This document shows positions 45,381 to 57,112 of a DNA stretch of 64,000 bases, piece by piece (the first letter of the stretch is position 1; each line of letters starts with the position of its first letter). The stretch lies in the NCBI GenBank assembly GCA_035222895.1, contig JAVYIG010000598.1:62001-126000 (forward strand), read 5' to 3'. A program made the translations under genes and the position numbers. A model generated the notes under the pieces. It was not told the origin of the DNA and made no database searches. It saw nothing but the letters and a program-made list of their open reading frames with translations. Origin of the DNA: Strongylocentrotus droebachiensis. Taxonomy: Eukaryota > Echinodermata > Echinoidea > Camarodonta > Strongylocentrotidae.

Positions 45381-46439
45381 CTAAGTAAACAAATATCAAA
45401 GCAATAATTGAAAATACATATTTTAAAAAAAGTACTCCATAAGGACACTTATAGGCCTATATAAATTAAAGGCAATAGAAATTAAATATATGAAATGGAA
45501 TGAACTACTTGATGCAAATTCGTCACCTTGACTGGCACTTCAACAAGTAGATAAAGTCGCGTAAGATTTTATTATACAAAGAATTTCAATGTATCACCGA
45601 GGGGTGTGATGAGCTACTGGGCTATAGGTGCACCCCTACACTACCTCAAATGGCAACAAGTAAGAAAGATATGGAGAGAGAGAGAGAAGGGGGTAAAGAA
45701 TATGAATTTTGCACAAAAATATGAAAATTTGCACAACGACAACGTGGATTGCAGCTACGATCGACGTCGTTTTAATGCACTGCCTTGAATGGACGTCACA
45801 GGTATCAGTCCACGCAAATCTAAAAGTCCCTATTACCCTACATCACTGCCCCCTCCCATCAACTACACTCAATGACTCAATCCATGAGAGTGAATAGTCA
45901 CAAATAAAAATAGTCACGTCTAAATCGTAGAGGGCATTCAAAATGGCCGCCCTTTTGTCGAAAAATTGCACCATTAATTTTGCATAACTGTGTAATACAT
46001 TAGCAAAAGTTTTAATCTGATACAAAATAACGATAGAGAGCTGGGCCTCCAAGATGCAACAGACTTTTTATCTAGAATTTTTATTTAGAATAGGGCAAAG
46101 AACTTGCGAAGTAAATTTGAATTTCCATTTGAATTTGAATAAAAACTAACAACATATAGGCCTACAATCCTACATAATTTTGATAACAGACCACACAAGA
46201 ATGTGAATATTCATAATAAAAAAGCTCAAAATATTATATGCCTAATCATTGCGGATATCTCATGAATAACATTACAGAATGATGATAATCATAATGTACA
46301 CAGGAAATAAGAGGCGAACACATCATCACAATCATTTCCCTATTTTTTTTCTTCCAAAATGTCTTTCAGATGAGTGCTCCTAGACTGACAGCTGAAACCC
46401 TTAGCCTAGGGGTGTGGCCTATAGGGAACAAGGACGGGG
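45381..46439. other. Upstream of KCTD coding start; no gene recognised
   Basis: AT-rich with short purine patches. Presumably an intron or upstream region of KCTD; no element was recognised. Confidence 0.4.
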
Positions 46440-46680
46440 GTAGAGAGAGAGAGTGAGACAGATAGGGAGAAAAGAAGAGTGAGAATGAAAAAAAGAGAGA
46501 GGGGGAGGGGGAGAGAGAGAAAGAAAGAGTGAGCAAAAGAGAAAGAGAAAGAGAGAGAGAGAGAGAGAAGAAGAGTGAGAGTGATAAGAGAAAGAGAGGG
46601 AGACAAAAAGAAAGAGAAAGAAAGAGTGAGAACAAGAGAAAGAGCGAAAGAGAGAGAGAGAGAGAGAGAGAGGAGGTGTG
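46440..46680. repeat. (AG)n-rich purine tract
   Basis: About 240 bp of imperfect AG/AAAG repeats. Three long frames cross it (46366-46743 and 46419-46838 on -, 46575-46793 on +), and all are low-complexity Ser/Leu or Arg/Glu peptides. Confidence 0.95.
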
Positions 46681-48709
46681 AAAGACAGAAAGGAGGGGAG
46701 AAGAAAATAAACAGACAGATAAATGGGTGGGGTTATTCGACACTCATGGGGGCGCCGGGCCGGGGCGGTGAAAGTACGCGTTCTATGATTTAAAATAAAG
46801 TCATGTGCTATCATCAGCGAAATATGATCGAGGATCACGCATGGTTTAACAAGGGACTATCTCACACAGGATAAAAACCAGCAATAAACGGTCCAATCGT
46901 ATCCTAACCGGAAATTTGTACAGCGTCTATAATTATAGATGCCGATGAGACAAAAAATACGTTATGTGATTTCAGTCCATATAACAGTAATATTAAACAA
47001 ATTATAATTAAACCATAGTGTGGCTCTTTGATTTGTGAATACAAACTTTCAGTGTGGTCTAGGTCTAGGTCATTGCTTAGTGTAAAAAAAAATTCTAAGA
47101 ATGATCTATTTCAAGTGATTATGTCAGAGAAAGGACAGAAATATTCTTAAATCTGTTAATACAGAAAAATTGTTTTTTTTTTAAGCCCCTCCTTTTCCTG
47201 CATATAATATACATTTCGTTGAAGGAAACAGTTTCTGGTATATAATTGGATAACGATTGCATATTTGAACCAATAATATGAATATTCTTTTGACACTTTT
47301 AGTATAGGCAAACATTTTGTTTTAAACGTGTTCCTCAAGTGAAAAAAAAAACTATCGTTATGTGTTACTTTGCAGTTTGATTTCTATGCATAATATTCAC
47401 TTTGTAGCTCTGTCATGTCATAGAAAACTTCGAACTCTTATTTTGAAATAACGGTGACGGATGGGTAATTAATATCTGAAATCGATGCTTTTGTAAATGG
47501 TGATGAAAATAATGAAACCTGTCTAAAGTTTTCAACAACAAGTCTTTTTTTCCCATCCGGTATTTACCAGGTCTCCAATAACCTTAGAATCAACGGAAGC
47601 AAGTACTTAGGAACATGAAAGATTACAACTATAAGATTTCCTGCGAAACTTCAGCAGTTTCGTTAATGAATTGGAACGAATTTCCTCAGATGTTTTGGTT
47701 ACATGTTGGTTTCAAGCAATGGAACAAGGTAGAAAACATATTACACATTGGACTACTGGTATGTGATAAACAACTTTCCTTTTCAAGGATATTCAATCTT
47801 TTGTATTCAGCGTAGCAGCAGATCGAATAATCTAGAACATAAGCCGAACAAAGGCAGAAATGACGCGTTTAAATCGCACATTTTTTTCTGGATGTATTAA
47901 TTTTTTCGCGCTGAAACAGCTTCAGTTTATGATCTTGCTAAAGAAGAAGAAGAGAAATAAAGGGACGGTTTAAAGCTCCGTCTGTCATTCTTCCCTACTT
48001 CATAATCCCCTCGAATAATACCAACGGGCCTAAATAGCGCCAAAACTCCCTCCATAGAAAACATAGACGCTTTGAAGCCCATGTCCCCGAGCCTATTCCG
48101 ATGTTTTTGAAAATTTTATGTTTTCTTTGCCTACGGCCAGATAACACGCGATTCATTTGGATTTATTTATTCAGGCGTCTGAAAATTAGAAAGTTACAAA
48201 GTTTCCACTGACATGCTCTAACGATGATGAAATATATTGGTAAGAAATGTAATACGTTGAGTGTTGTACGAGGGGCGCTTTGTACCAAAGCGTGCATTAA
48301 CTTTGGCGGAGTAATGAGCAAAGAAATGAGAGACTGAGCATTAGCGCATAATAATCCCGTATCATATATCGCCTTTTTGTTGTTGATGTTACACAAATCT
48401 CTTTCGGTGTCGAGATGTGGAAGAAACATTATCTTTCCGAGTCATTGCAGTCCGGTGTATGGACGTCGAGATTTGACGACTTTCAAAGTGACGAAAATGA
48501 TATGAACAGTAACACTTTGAGAGACAAAAATCTCGTGCAGCTTTTTGGACTATTCTAATTCTATATAGCATGCGATAGCAGAAATCAAATGTTTAAGGGC
48601 TATGAATAGTCCGAATCTTAATTGAAAGATCGACGACCTATTGTCAAAGAATTTATCAATACATGTATTCTATTTTAGTATCAACGATGCGCAACAGTAT
48701 TATTTCAAT
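46681..48709. other. Intergenic or intronic, no gene recognised
   Basis: No domain-bearing frame or clear element. A short CG-rich patch GGCGCCGGGCCGGGGCGG lies at ~46751-46768. Confidence 0.45.
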
Positions 48710-48830
48710 TCCAATTATCAATTTCAATTTATTTGTGTTTCCAACAAAACATTACAAATCAATTATAAACATTTATAACAAATGTAGAAATACATAGGTC
48801 TATTGGAAACAGAGGGGTCCACTAAAAAGC
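48700..48830 (-). mobile_element. Retroelement 3' end (TTGAA-type tail), fragment
   Basis: On the - strand the sequence ends in a tail of AAATTGAAATTGATAATTGGAATTGAA type, preceded by ...TTTTGTTGGAAACAC. Similar tails end the fragments at 49515-49715 and 52245-52440. Short A/T-rich microsatellite tails are typical of CR1/L2-like LINEs and their SINEs; the class is inference. Confidence 0.4.
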
Positions 48831-49514
48831 ATTAAATAAATTATGTATAACAGTAGTTAGATGGTCTGTTCGTTATTATGTAGACCATGCGAAGAAGTTC
48901 TATGAAATAAAGGAGATCAATTTCAATCTGAAAATAATAATAAGCAGATAATTCTTTATCAATATTCAAGCAGATTAATACATCTTGATGATTTTGTATT
49001 CTTACATATCAGTTACTATGAAGACCTTTACCCGGATCTATACAGACCTTATTATGTTCTTATCAGAAGTTCAAGACCTTTAACTGAGAGGCCTAAAGCG
49101 GACAGATTATCAAGATCGGGGTACGACAGCAGTATCTTGTGATACAATACTTGAAAAGACGAGCAAGATCCATTTCAAGTATGTTATCTAAAAACTAAAA
49201 TGTATATTACGAGATCCGACTATTAATAAACATGGTAATGACAATTATTTATTTTCGAAGTCACCATGACTTGCTATGTGGGCAAACAGGGACGATCGCT
49301 TTAAGAGAAATGTAACGTAATTAATGAACTTGGCTAATAGATAACATTTCAACATGTCCCGAAGTTGAGAAGAAATAGATTCAAGTTGCCGCCATCTCAC
49401 TTGCAAAGCAAACATTTTGAGTTGTGATACAGATATGACTGCGAAGCAGATCTGTTTTTATAAATATTAACCGGTCTTTAATCCTAGCGTGAATCATTCT
49501 TTCCACCGAATGGT

Positions 49515-49715
49515 AAGATTCAATTTCAACTCAATTTCAATATATTTCTAAATCATTAAACATCATAAACAAATACAAAATATATACCATGTACAACAAG
49601 AAAGATATTGACAAAGAAAAATAAGCCAACAAAAAGCGAGCTTGTAAATGGGTGCAGCGCCCTTGGAAAGAAAGTCGAAAGGTCCTTGATATCAGCTTTT
49701 CTTTATTGACTGAAG
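49515..49715 (-). mobile_element. Retroelement 3' end (TTGAA-type tail), fragment
   Basis: - strand copy: a GGCGCTGCACCCATTTACAAG block, a T-rich stretch with TTTGTTTATGATG, and a closing ATATTGAAATTGAGTTGAAA tail. No reverse-transcriptase frame remains. Same tail style and orientation as the fragments at 48700 and 52245. Confidence 0.5.
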
Positions 49716-50815
49716 TCACTTAACTAACCATTAATTATAAAATGTTACTTGTGAAGAAATGTTAATTTTGTTTGTAACCTCACATCCCTTCATCCTAAAA
49801 TTTTAATATGAAGGATTTCAATTCAGTTGTGAATTTATGTATTTAAAACAAATAGTAAATGTCTTTCGCGCTTCAAAACAGTAGCATGACATGTATCAAT
49901 TTCATCTAAATTCATCTGAATCCATCTTATTCATCTGAAACTCCAGCTTTGTGATCATCTTACCAAAGACTATACTATATCTGTGGACCAATTCAAGAGA
50001 CTTTAGAAGATGCATTTTATTTGTCATGGAACATATATTGTTATGCTTTAGATGTATCAACTGGCCTTTTTAAATTGGATTGTTCATATTAAAGCGGACC
50101 GAACGCTCTATAAGTACAAGGAAAATGCACTGTACAAAAAAAGGTTTTGTGGAGTGGTTTGGAAATACCGATGAATCATTAATTTCAGTTGTAATATATA
50201 TATAGTAGTGTTTTAAATGGTATAAGCCTGAAGGAATTTTGTATGAGATTTCCATTAAGAGTTCCATACCGTCTTAATTGTAATTTCGTAATGCTAAACA
50301 ATGGTTGTGATGTTTAAAATTAATTATCATTGAAATACAAAGCGATTATACAAGCAACAGTCATTTACAATACACCTATACAGAGGGGGAATAGCGGACA
50401 TGCCTAATCATTCGTTGATCGAACGACTAAAAAGCTAATACTTTTTTTTGCTCGTGTTCAAGAGTCCTCCAGTCTTTGAAAAATAAAACCAATTTAAAGT
50501 CAATTGATATGATGTAATCAAGAAATCAATTTGCAAGCGTAATGGGAGAAGCGTTGTTAAGGTGGTTGCTAAGGCCTCGGTAAAGGAGCACACACGTGTC
50601 ATATTTGGATTGGTCAATCATTGACGGTAAATCACTGCACGAATATCAGGGTCATTTCAGAAGGCAGTTCTCAGAAATTCGTCGTTCTATAGAAACTCGT
50701 TCTTGGTCAGATTGTAATAAATGCAGTGTTTCTCTGTGTAACTCGTTACTTGTTTTGTTTTTAACTTGTCGACCACCCTCACATTCAAAGCTGTATTGTA
50801 ATATCATCATGTTAT
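49716..50815. other. No gene recognised
   Basis: AT-rich DNA without coding signal. The 120-codon frame at 50596-50958 runs into the GC-rich foldback element and owes its length to it. Confidence 0.5.
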
Positions 50816-51142
50816 GCTATGGTCACATTACCCAAAAGTACCCTGCTCGGCGGCCGAGCGGCGAGTTTTTAACCAATTCTGCCCGGCGGCTGACCGGCCA
50901 CCGAGCGGCGGCCGCCCAGGCACCGCCCGTTTTTAGGGCATCGCTCGGTCGCCGCTGAAGTTTTAGCGCGGAGTTAAAATTTGGGCGGCGCCTGCTCACT
51001 TTTCACTCGCCGCCAAAAATACGCTCGGTGCCTGGGCGGTCGCCGCCCGGCACCGACCTAATCGCTGGGCGATGCCTAAATTCCAGCAGCGACCGAGCAG
51101 GCTACTGATCGGTCGGTCGCTGCTCTGATTTGTGACCATAGC
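50816..51142. mobile_element. GC-rich foldback MITE (GCTATGGTCACA ends)
   Basis: 327 bp island far richer in G+C than its surroundings, bounded by inverted GCTATGGTCACA. The interior repeats CGGCGGCCGAGCGG, GACCGAGCAGG, GGGCGGTCGCCGCC and related words in both orientations, so most of it can pair with itself. No coding capacity beyond composition-driven frames. A target-site duplication could not be fixed (left flank TTAT, right flank TTAA). Confidence 0.75.
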
Positions 51143-51529
51143 TTAAGACGCATAAAATATTGCAGAAGCGAAACACTTTGACCAATTTATTTTGCCTATT
51201 GTGATGATGAGACTTTCTTTAATTTGCTAACAGATCACAAAATCAACGTATTTGACAAATTAACACACCCAAGTACTTATCACAGTGTCAGTATCACTAC
51301 TCATAACTATGGAGAAAAAATGATCCATATCAAATTTGGATTTATGATCAGCGGTATTCATTAAACTGAACATATAATACATTAACCTTAGCCAGTAGAT
51401 TAATCTTATAACAAGGCCACGTGTAGCACACTTTGAAATGACAATAATAAAGAAAAAACGTGGGTGATAATGTCACATAAATCGTGCTTAAGTATCCACC
51501 CTCCCTGAACAAATTTGACTCCAGTGTAG

Positions 51530-52115
51530 CAATAGCCCTAATCTTGATTTACTGTAACGATAAAATATCTAGATCCTAAATGGTCTTAGTAATATAGAAA
51601 TCTTAATCATAATTGGCTAGTGCAGCAGAAAACGTAATCGAAATTGGTAGAAACGTTGATCCTAACTGACTAAAATATGTGAAGCTTTGATTGTGATTGG
51701 TCAAGATTGTTTTCAAAAAAATATTATTACTGGAATAAAATAAAGGCTACACACACACACGCCCAATCTGAATGGCAATTTAGCCCTCTCCCCCGACCCC
51801 CCCCCAAAAAAAAAAAAATTAAAATAAATAAACGCCCTGCAATCGTTGGTTCTCATTGGTTAACAAAGCACAATGTTGTTTCTGATTAGATATCCTTGTC
51901 CTGATTGGCTGATGTACCAAAGTCCTCATTTTATTGACCAATGGAAAAGCTGCATATATCTCTCACAGGATCATTGATCCTGATTGGCAAATAGCTAAAA
52001 AATTATTATTGGCTTATGTAGCTGGCGTTATGAATTACCTGATCTCGATCGGCTTATACTTTCGAGGAATACTGATTAGCAAAAACCGTAAAATTAGTTG
52101 CAAAATACATGTACT
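51530..52115. repeat. Degenerate ~32-bp minisatellite with ATTGG core
   Basis: Units begin ATCCTGATTGGCTGATGYAGCAAAGTC or variants and recur every ~31-33 bp at about 51540, 51570, 51605, 51636, 51662 and 51690, then at ~51850-52080. ATTGG (CCAAT on the - strand) appears in many units. Identity between units is only moderate, so the array is old. It resumes at ~52670-52750 beyond an inserted element. Confidence 0.7.
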
Positions 52116-52244
52116 CATGACCCCTGTATACAATACCTGTATATTATTACCTTTGAATCTGTAAATTCTGTAGTAGGTCGAAGTGGGCTGTGTCCCCGCG
52201 AGTCACACACTGATGTCATTGGTGAATCTATAACAACAAATATG

Positions 52245-52665
52245 AATATTCAATTCAATTCAATTCAAATAAACATTAATTTTCTTCCAATCAATTTGAC
52301 AACATATTTGACATCTGATTCTGTTCAAACAATAACATTTATACGTAGGAACATAAATATAATTTAAGAACTTGTATTACAAGGAAAAAGGCGCGAATCC
52401 CGGTAAGCATAGCTTTTAATGGGTACGCCCGAATACACAAATACATAATATACATTATAAATAGAAGTATAAGGAAGAAAGGGATAGGCAAAGAGGAGAA
52501 GAGGATAGAGAGCTTGGAGAAAGAGAAAATAAGAGGACTGCAACATAGTACCAATGGAGTGTATGGCATGCATAAACAACATAAAGACATGATATAGATG
52601 AAGGGTATAATGTGGAAATATTTGACTTCATTTATATAGGATAATATTGGATATGATGATTACTT
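52245..52665 (-). mobile_element. Retroelement fragment interrupting the minisatellite
   Basis: On the - strand this ends in TTGAATTGAATTGAATTGAA (52248-52267), with an upstream CGGGATTCGCGCC block at ~52390 and purine-rich sequence to ~52600. It separates the two parts of the 32-bp minisatellite, so it most likely inserted there. No protein-coding relic recognised. Confidence 0.5.
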
Positions 52666-52669
52666 GATA

Positions 52670-52750
52670 AACATGTTAACTTCTGATTGGTTAAGGTATC
52701 AAATACATCGATCACGATTGGTTGATGCAGCAGAGTCTTTGATTTCTTTT
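52670..52750. repeat. Minisatellite, resumed units
   Basis: Two clear units, TTCTGATTGGTTAAGGTATCAA and ATCACGATTGGTTGATGCAGCA, of the same type as 51530-52115. Confidence 0.7.
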
Positions 52751-54480
52751 TCACCGAAAATGCATCACGGTGAACAACCAACGATCTGGAGGAAAATTGG
52801 GCAGTCACGTAAAAGATAAATGTTTTGATACTCGAGTAAATTTGGATTCCAAATGTTTGAACGGTTAAACCAAGAATAGATATCTTCTCAAAGAAATAAG
52901 CTTGGATATTACAGTTTTCGAACAAGATGATATGATGCGAATTGTTGTTTATACAATCGCATTCATTAATATTCATAAATGGTGACCTTTCGAGTTATAT
53001 CAGTCTATACCTAACCATGCTTGAGACAATACGTACGTTCCTCTATGTCCATTATGGAATGCGTTATTCTACTTATAAAATGCAGTCAAAATAAGTTTGT
53101 TCATCATTATCTCTCCTTCTTCTTCATAATTATTCAAGAATATATCAAGCGGAATTGCTTAAACTAGAATTTTATTGAGATCAGATGTTCATATGTAATA
53201 TGTTTCATTATTACAAAAAAAAACCAAGTAAAATGCACTTAAAACCTCTTTACATTAATTCAAAACGGCTTTATACGAGGAAATAACAACCTCATTGCTA
53301 CCGGCAGTGTCGGCAAAAATAATATTGCCCCGGGCTAAAGTCATTATTTTTTGCCAATAACATGTCATCAGCAGCCCCCGATGCTAGAAAAACACAGAAT
53401 AGTCTTCTTTTGTATACTTCATGAAAAATGGTCAAAACCATATCATATTTCATATTGTTTTTCTTTTATTTGCTACAAGATGTATATTGCATTATAATAA
53501 GGTATTAATTGAAAAATGGAACAAAAACAAACTTGATGGATACACTTCACAAAGGTGCCGATCTCTTTCGAACATAATTACGCATGATTTAGAGCACGCA
53601 TTCTTGTATGGCAAGTTAAGTAAATAGATCAGTAAAGTCGGCCATATTGAAAAGCGTATAACCGTGTAACTCTCATTATGCACACATAATGACATCGTTG
53701 CCGCCCCTGTTTTCTTTGAAGATACCAATCTATCGGAAAAACCGACAGAAAAGGGAGTCAGGGGATAGAGAAAGGGGGAGAGAGACGGAGAGACAAGGAA
53801 GGAGGGGGAGATTAGTTTTAAGTTTATTCTACTCGAGCTGTATCCAGTCCTTCTTTGGAATGAGTTCGCATAAATGCTTCCTATACAATTTCCTCTAAAT
53901 CTTGCCTCTAGGCTATATGATAGATTGCATAAACTCATTTTTCATGATGCATAGACGCCTACATGTGTTGCCGTTTTGCGGATGCTTAATGAAGTACGGA
54001 TACTAATTCCGCGGGGCTACAACGTGCTACTAGGTGAATATGACTTCATACGTTGATTTTAGAACAAGAGTAATATCAACTTTACTTTAAAATTGAAGTG
54101 TAGTAGTTGCCGAGTGGCGGATGCATAAAGATTAGGGGCGGATAGACCCACCAAGAGCAACGGTAGATAATGCATTTCATCTTAAACTGTTCTTTACTAA
54201 AATGATTCAGACAGCCCAGAGTTATATCAGATTAAGCATCGTTTTTGGTCTGAAATTATCGTGATCATAATTTACATAACGATGAAGATGATGGTGGTGG
54301 TGATGATGATGATGACGATGGGGGATTAGTTGCACAAAATAAACTCTCTTGGAATTAAAATCTTTTAGAACAAAAATTGTTGGAATATAAAATCCTCTCC
54401 AGGGCGTTTAAACAACAGATCCCATCCCCGTTTATAGATCACGGTGACTTCTTATCCATCCTCTCACATTATCTAATGAC
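52751..54480. other. No gene recognised
   Basis: AT-rich. A GA-rich patch lies at 53765-53812, and the 148-codon - strand frame at 53492-53938 crosses it with no domain. A (GATGAT)n-like patch lies at ~54283-54320. Confidence 0.5.
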
Positions 54481-54814
54481 CAGGGGGGGGGGGGGGGGGG
54501 GTGTGTTTTACAAAGATCCGAAGTTGAAGTTATCTCTAAGTTGGACTTTACAATTATGGAAAGCCGTTACGCGGCATCTTTGAAAATATTTTGTAAAAGT
54601 TATTTTAAAGGGCATAAAATGTTGATTCAAATCATTCATATTTTCTATTAATCATGGGAGATTTCATGTTCTTGATGTGGAATTTATGAAAAGTCTAAAA
54701 TACTTGAAAATTTGCTTTTGAATATATTTTATTTTAAGGCTACAAATGGCTCTCCATATTTTTCAAGTCCAACTTAGAGTTAAGTTCGACTTAGAATCTC
54801 TGTGAAACACCCTG
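54481..54814. mobile_element. Foldback MITE, CAGGGG/TGTTTCACAGAG family
   Basis: 334 bp element: CAG plus a long G-run, then GTGTGTTTTACAAAGATCCGAAG on the left; complement GGGTGTTTCACAGAGATTCTAAG on the right, closing CCCTG. Arms continue inward through CTCTAAGTTGGACTT, conserved on both sides. It shares end design with 12903-13208 but not its interior. No coding sequence. Confidence 0.75.
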
Positions 54815-56880
54815 CAGATCAATTTAAAAGAGGCATCCAATCAGTAATTATGGATTACAGTATTTGTGCTATCTCATAATAAACCGACAGTTGGCTATGA
54901 ATCAAATATAACCAGGCTTTTCGTACCTTATTCCATTTTGTTAAACTACAGTCTCCTCATTTCTTTCGTAATGATAACAAAAGGGTCAGACTTACACACC
55001 ATGTTCCATTCATTTTGATTTTGTGCTACAGGTTGCAAGTGATATTATTATTGCCATCAGTGACAATATTTTAGTAGTTTTTGGTCTAAAATGATCGCGA
55101 AGGCCTCCTTAATACTTTTTGTTTATCATCGGATCTGTTGGATATAATGTTTCCTGCTTGCACAAGAATAGCGTGTTATAAACTAAAAAACTAAACATGC
55201 AATAGCATGTTAATTGTTATAAAAAGTTAATCAGCCAAAACATTATGTATGAAAGAAGGATATTAAAAATAAAACTATTTCAATGTCCTCTTATCTCGCA
55301 AAAACGCCCATCAAAATATTAAGATTTCAAAAGCAAATTTACAGATATCAGAGACTGAGAGAGTATACCGCAAATTGGATATAGGCCTAGTTGCTACATC
55401 AGTACATTAACGCAGATTTTCACGACCTATTTATTGCGAAGCAGACGGTAAGAGACTGAACAATAGTACGATTATACGAGTCAATATTCAATCAAAGCTT
55501 TACCGTTTACGATTGTTCCTCATCGACCTCTGTGTATTGTAGTCAAGGCGATGTCTGACCCTGCCCGCTTTATGATAATTATACAATTGAATTATTTTGA
55601 AAGGTACGTTTTATTACTATTACTTCTGCATCGCATGTGTAGTATCACGATGTTACATTGTTCAGGATGAAATTATTGCCCAAATTGAACCATTTTTACG
55701 AGTATAACCTAGCGCACTGTGAAATATTGTCCGTCCTGTCATTTTATGAATAATAATAATATAATCCGTAAATACATAATAAAAAAAAGTAATGACATTT
55801 ACTTCTATAAACGCATTTTAGATGATTCCAGTCCACTGTCACAAAATTCTCGTCAAACCCATTTATTCCAATTTCTGCAATGATAATGGTATTTATTTTC
55901 CTTGCTGCTTATTATTAAGACTTAATGATTCGGAAGGCCCGATACATTTAAGTAAAGTTGGAATGTTATACGAATGAAGGAAGGAATAAGGTAAGCAAAA
56001 TGTGCTGACATTTGGCGTTGCCTTATTTGCATAAACTAGTAAATGTCTCAAATTAATGCACGTCTGAAGTTGTTTGTAACAGTCTGTTATTCTCTGCATT
56101 TATTAAGATACTCCCCGGTCATATTCGATATCTCAATGTAGGACTATATGAAACATGAAAGAAATTAGATAGTTGTTGACGAAGTTCGTACAAATTTGGG
56201 TCAAAAATTTCAGACGTACTTTCATGTGTTCGTTGGACCGATCGACAACAGTCATCTTAAATGGATGATTTAGAAAAAAAATCGCAAACTGACAAAACCT
56301 ATACTAAAAATGCAACAGAAAAACAAATCTTTTAGACATTATCACTCATTATAACAACATAAATATGGGAGCGAACACACATGACGTGAAATTTTGACCG
56401 TCTGATAAACGTTTAAAGCCACGAGGTGTAGTGCCTAGTGGTCAGTTTCGTAAGATCAATTATGAAATCTAGATGCGCCATTCGTCATCTCCGCAAGACG
56501 AGAATATTTGGACAAGATATTCAAATGATTGATTTTCGACAAAAAATTTTGCAATAAATAAACTAGTTTTCATGAAAAAGAAAAATGAATCTTGGAGGAC
56601 TTGAGAATGCTAAGGTATTGCAATGTCAAGACATGGTTTAGCGACGAAGCCATTGCTTGCTTGAACGAACGACTATAAACCCCTGCGAGAAGGTAATGCT
56701 AGCTTATCGGCTGCTCCGTGTACGAGCAAGCGTCAAACAAAATCTCCTTTCCACAAGTATCTTCTCTTCCCTCCCTTTGCATCGAATGGACGCACCGAGT
56801 CACATGCCTTTTCACCATCTCTCTATTATACTCACACAGGGTTCGCAAAGTCACAAGTAAAAGATACAAACAACTCCAAA
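54815..56880. other. No gene recognised
   Basis: AT-rich DNA without repeat or coding signal that I can support. Confidence 0.5.
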
Positions 56881-56885
56881 CTTAC

Positions 56886-57112
56886 CGGGTTTTTGGTCGT
56901 TTTTGGAGGAGAATCACAACGTCGCACGTCTCTCTCGCAAGTAAAACGCAGCGATTTTGGTGCAAAATATGTGAGAGGCTCATGAACCGCGCCGAATGAT
57001 GGTGAGGAGTGGAGAATTCAGGGCCGTTGGCGATCAGAAAGTGCTGGCGGGCATCACGCACTGCGCGGGTCTCACGAGAACCGGCATAATTACAAATCTT
57101 GCCTCCGGCCAC
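56886..57112 (-). promoter_or_regulatory. Candidate first exon or promoter region on the - strand
   Basis: Relatively CpG-rich, unique-looking sequence. On the - strand it ends in a strong CCCG/GTAAGT donor (exon edge near 56887). A 76-codon frame (MAGGKICNYAG...) reads to this donor but shows no domain. Its position upstream of KCTD makes it a possible first exon of that gene. This is speculative and unsupported by homology. Confidence 0.25.

Noticed and set aside
46366-46838. 125- and 139-codon frames on the - strand
   Set aside because: Cross an (AG)n-rich tract; composition artefacts.
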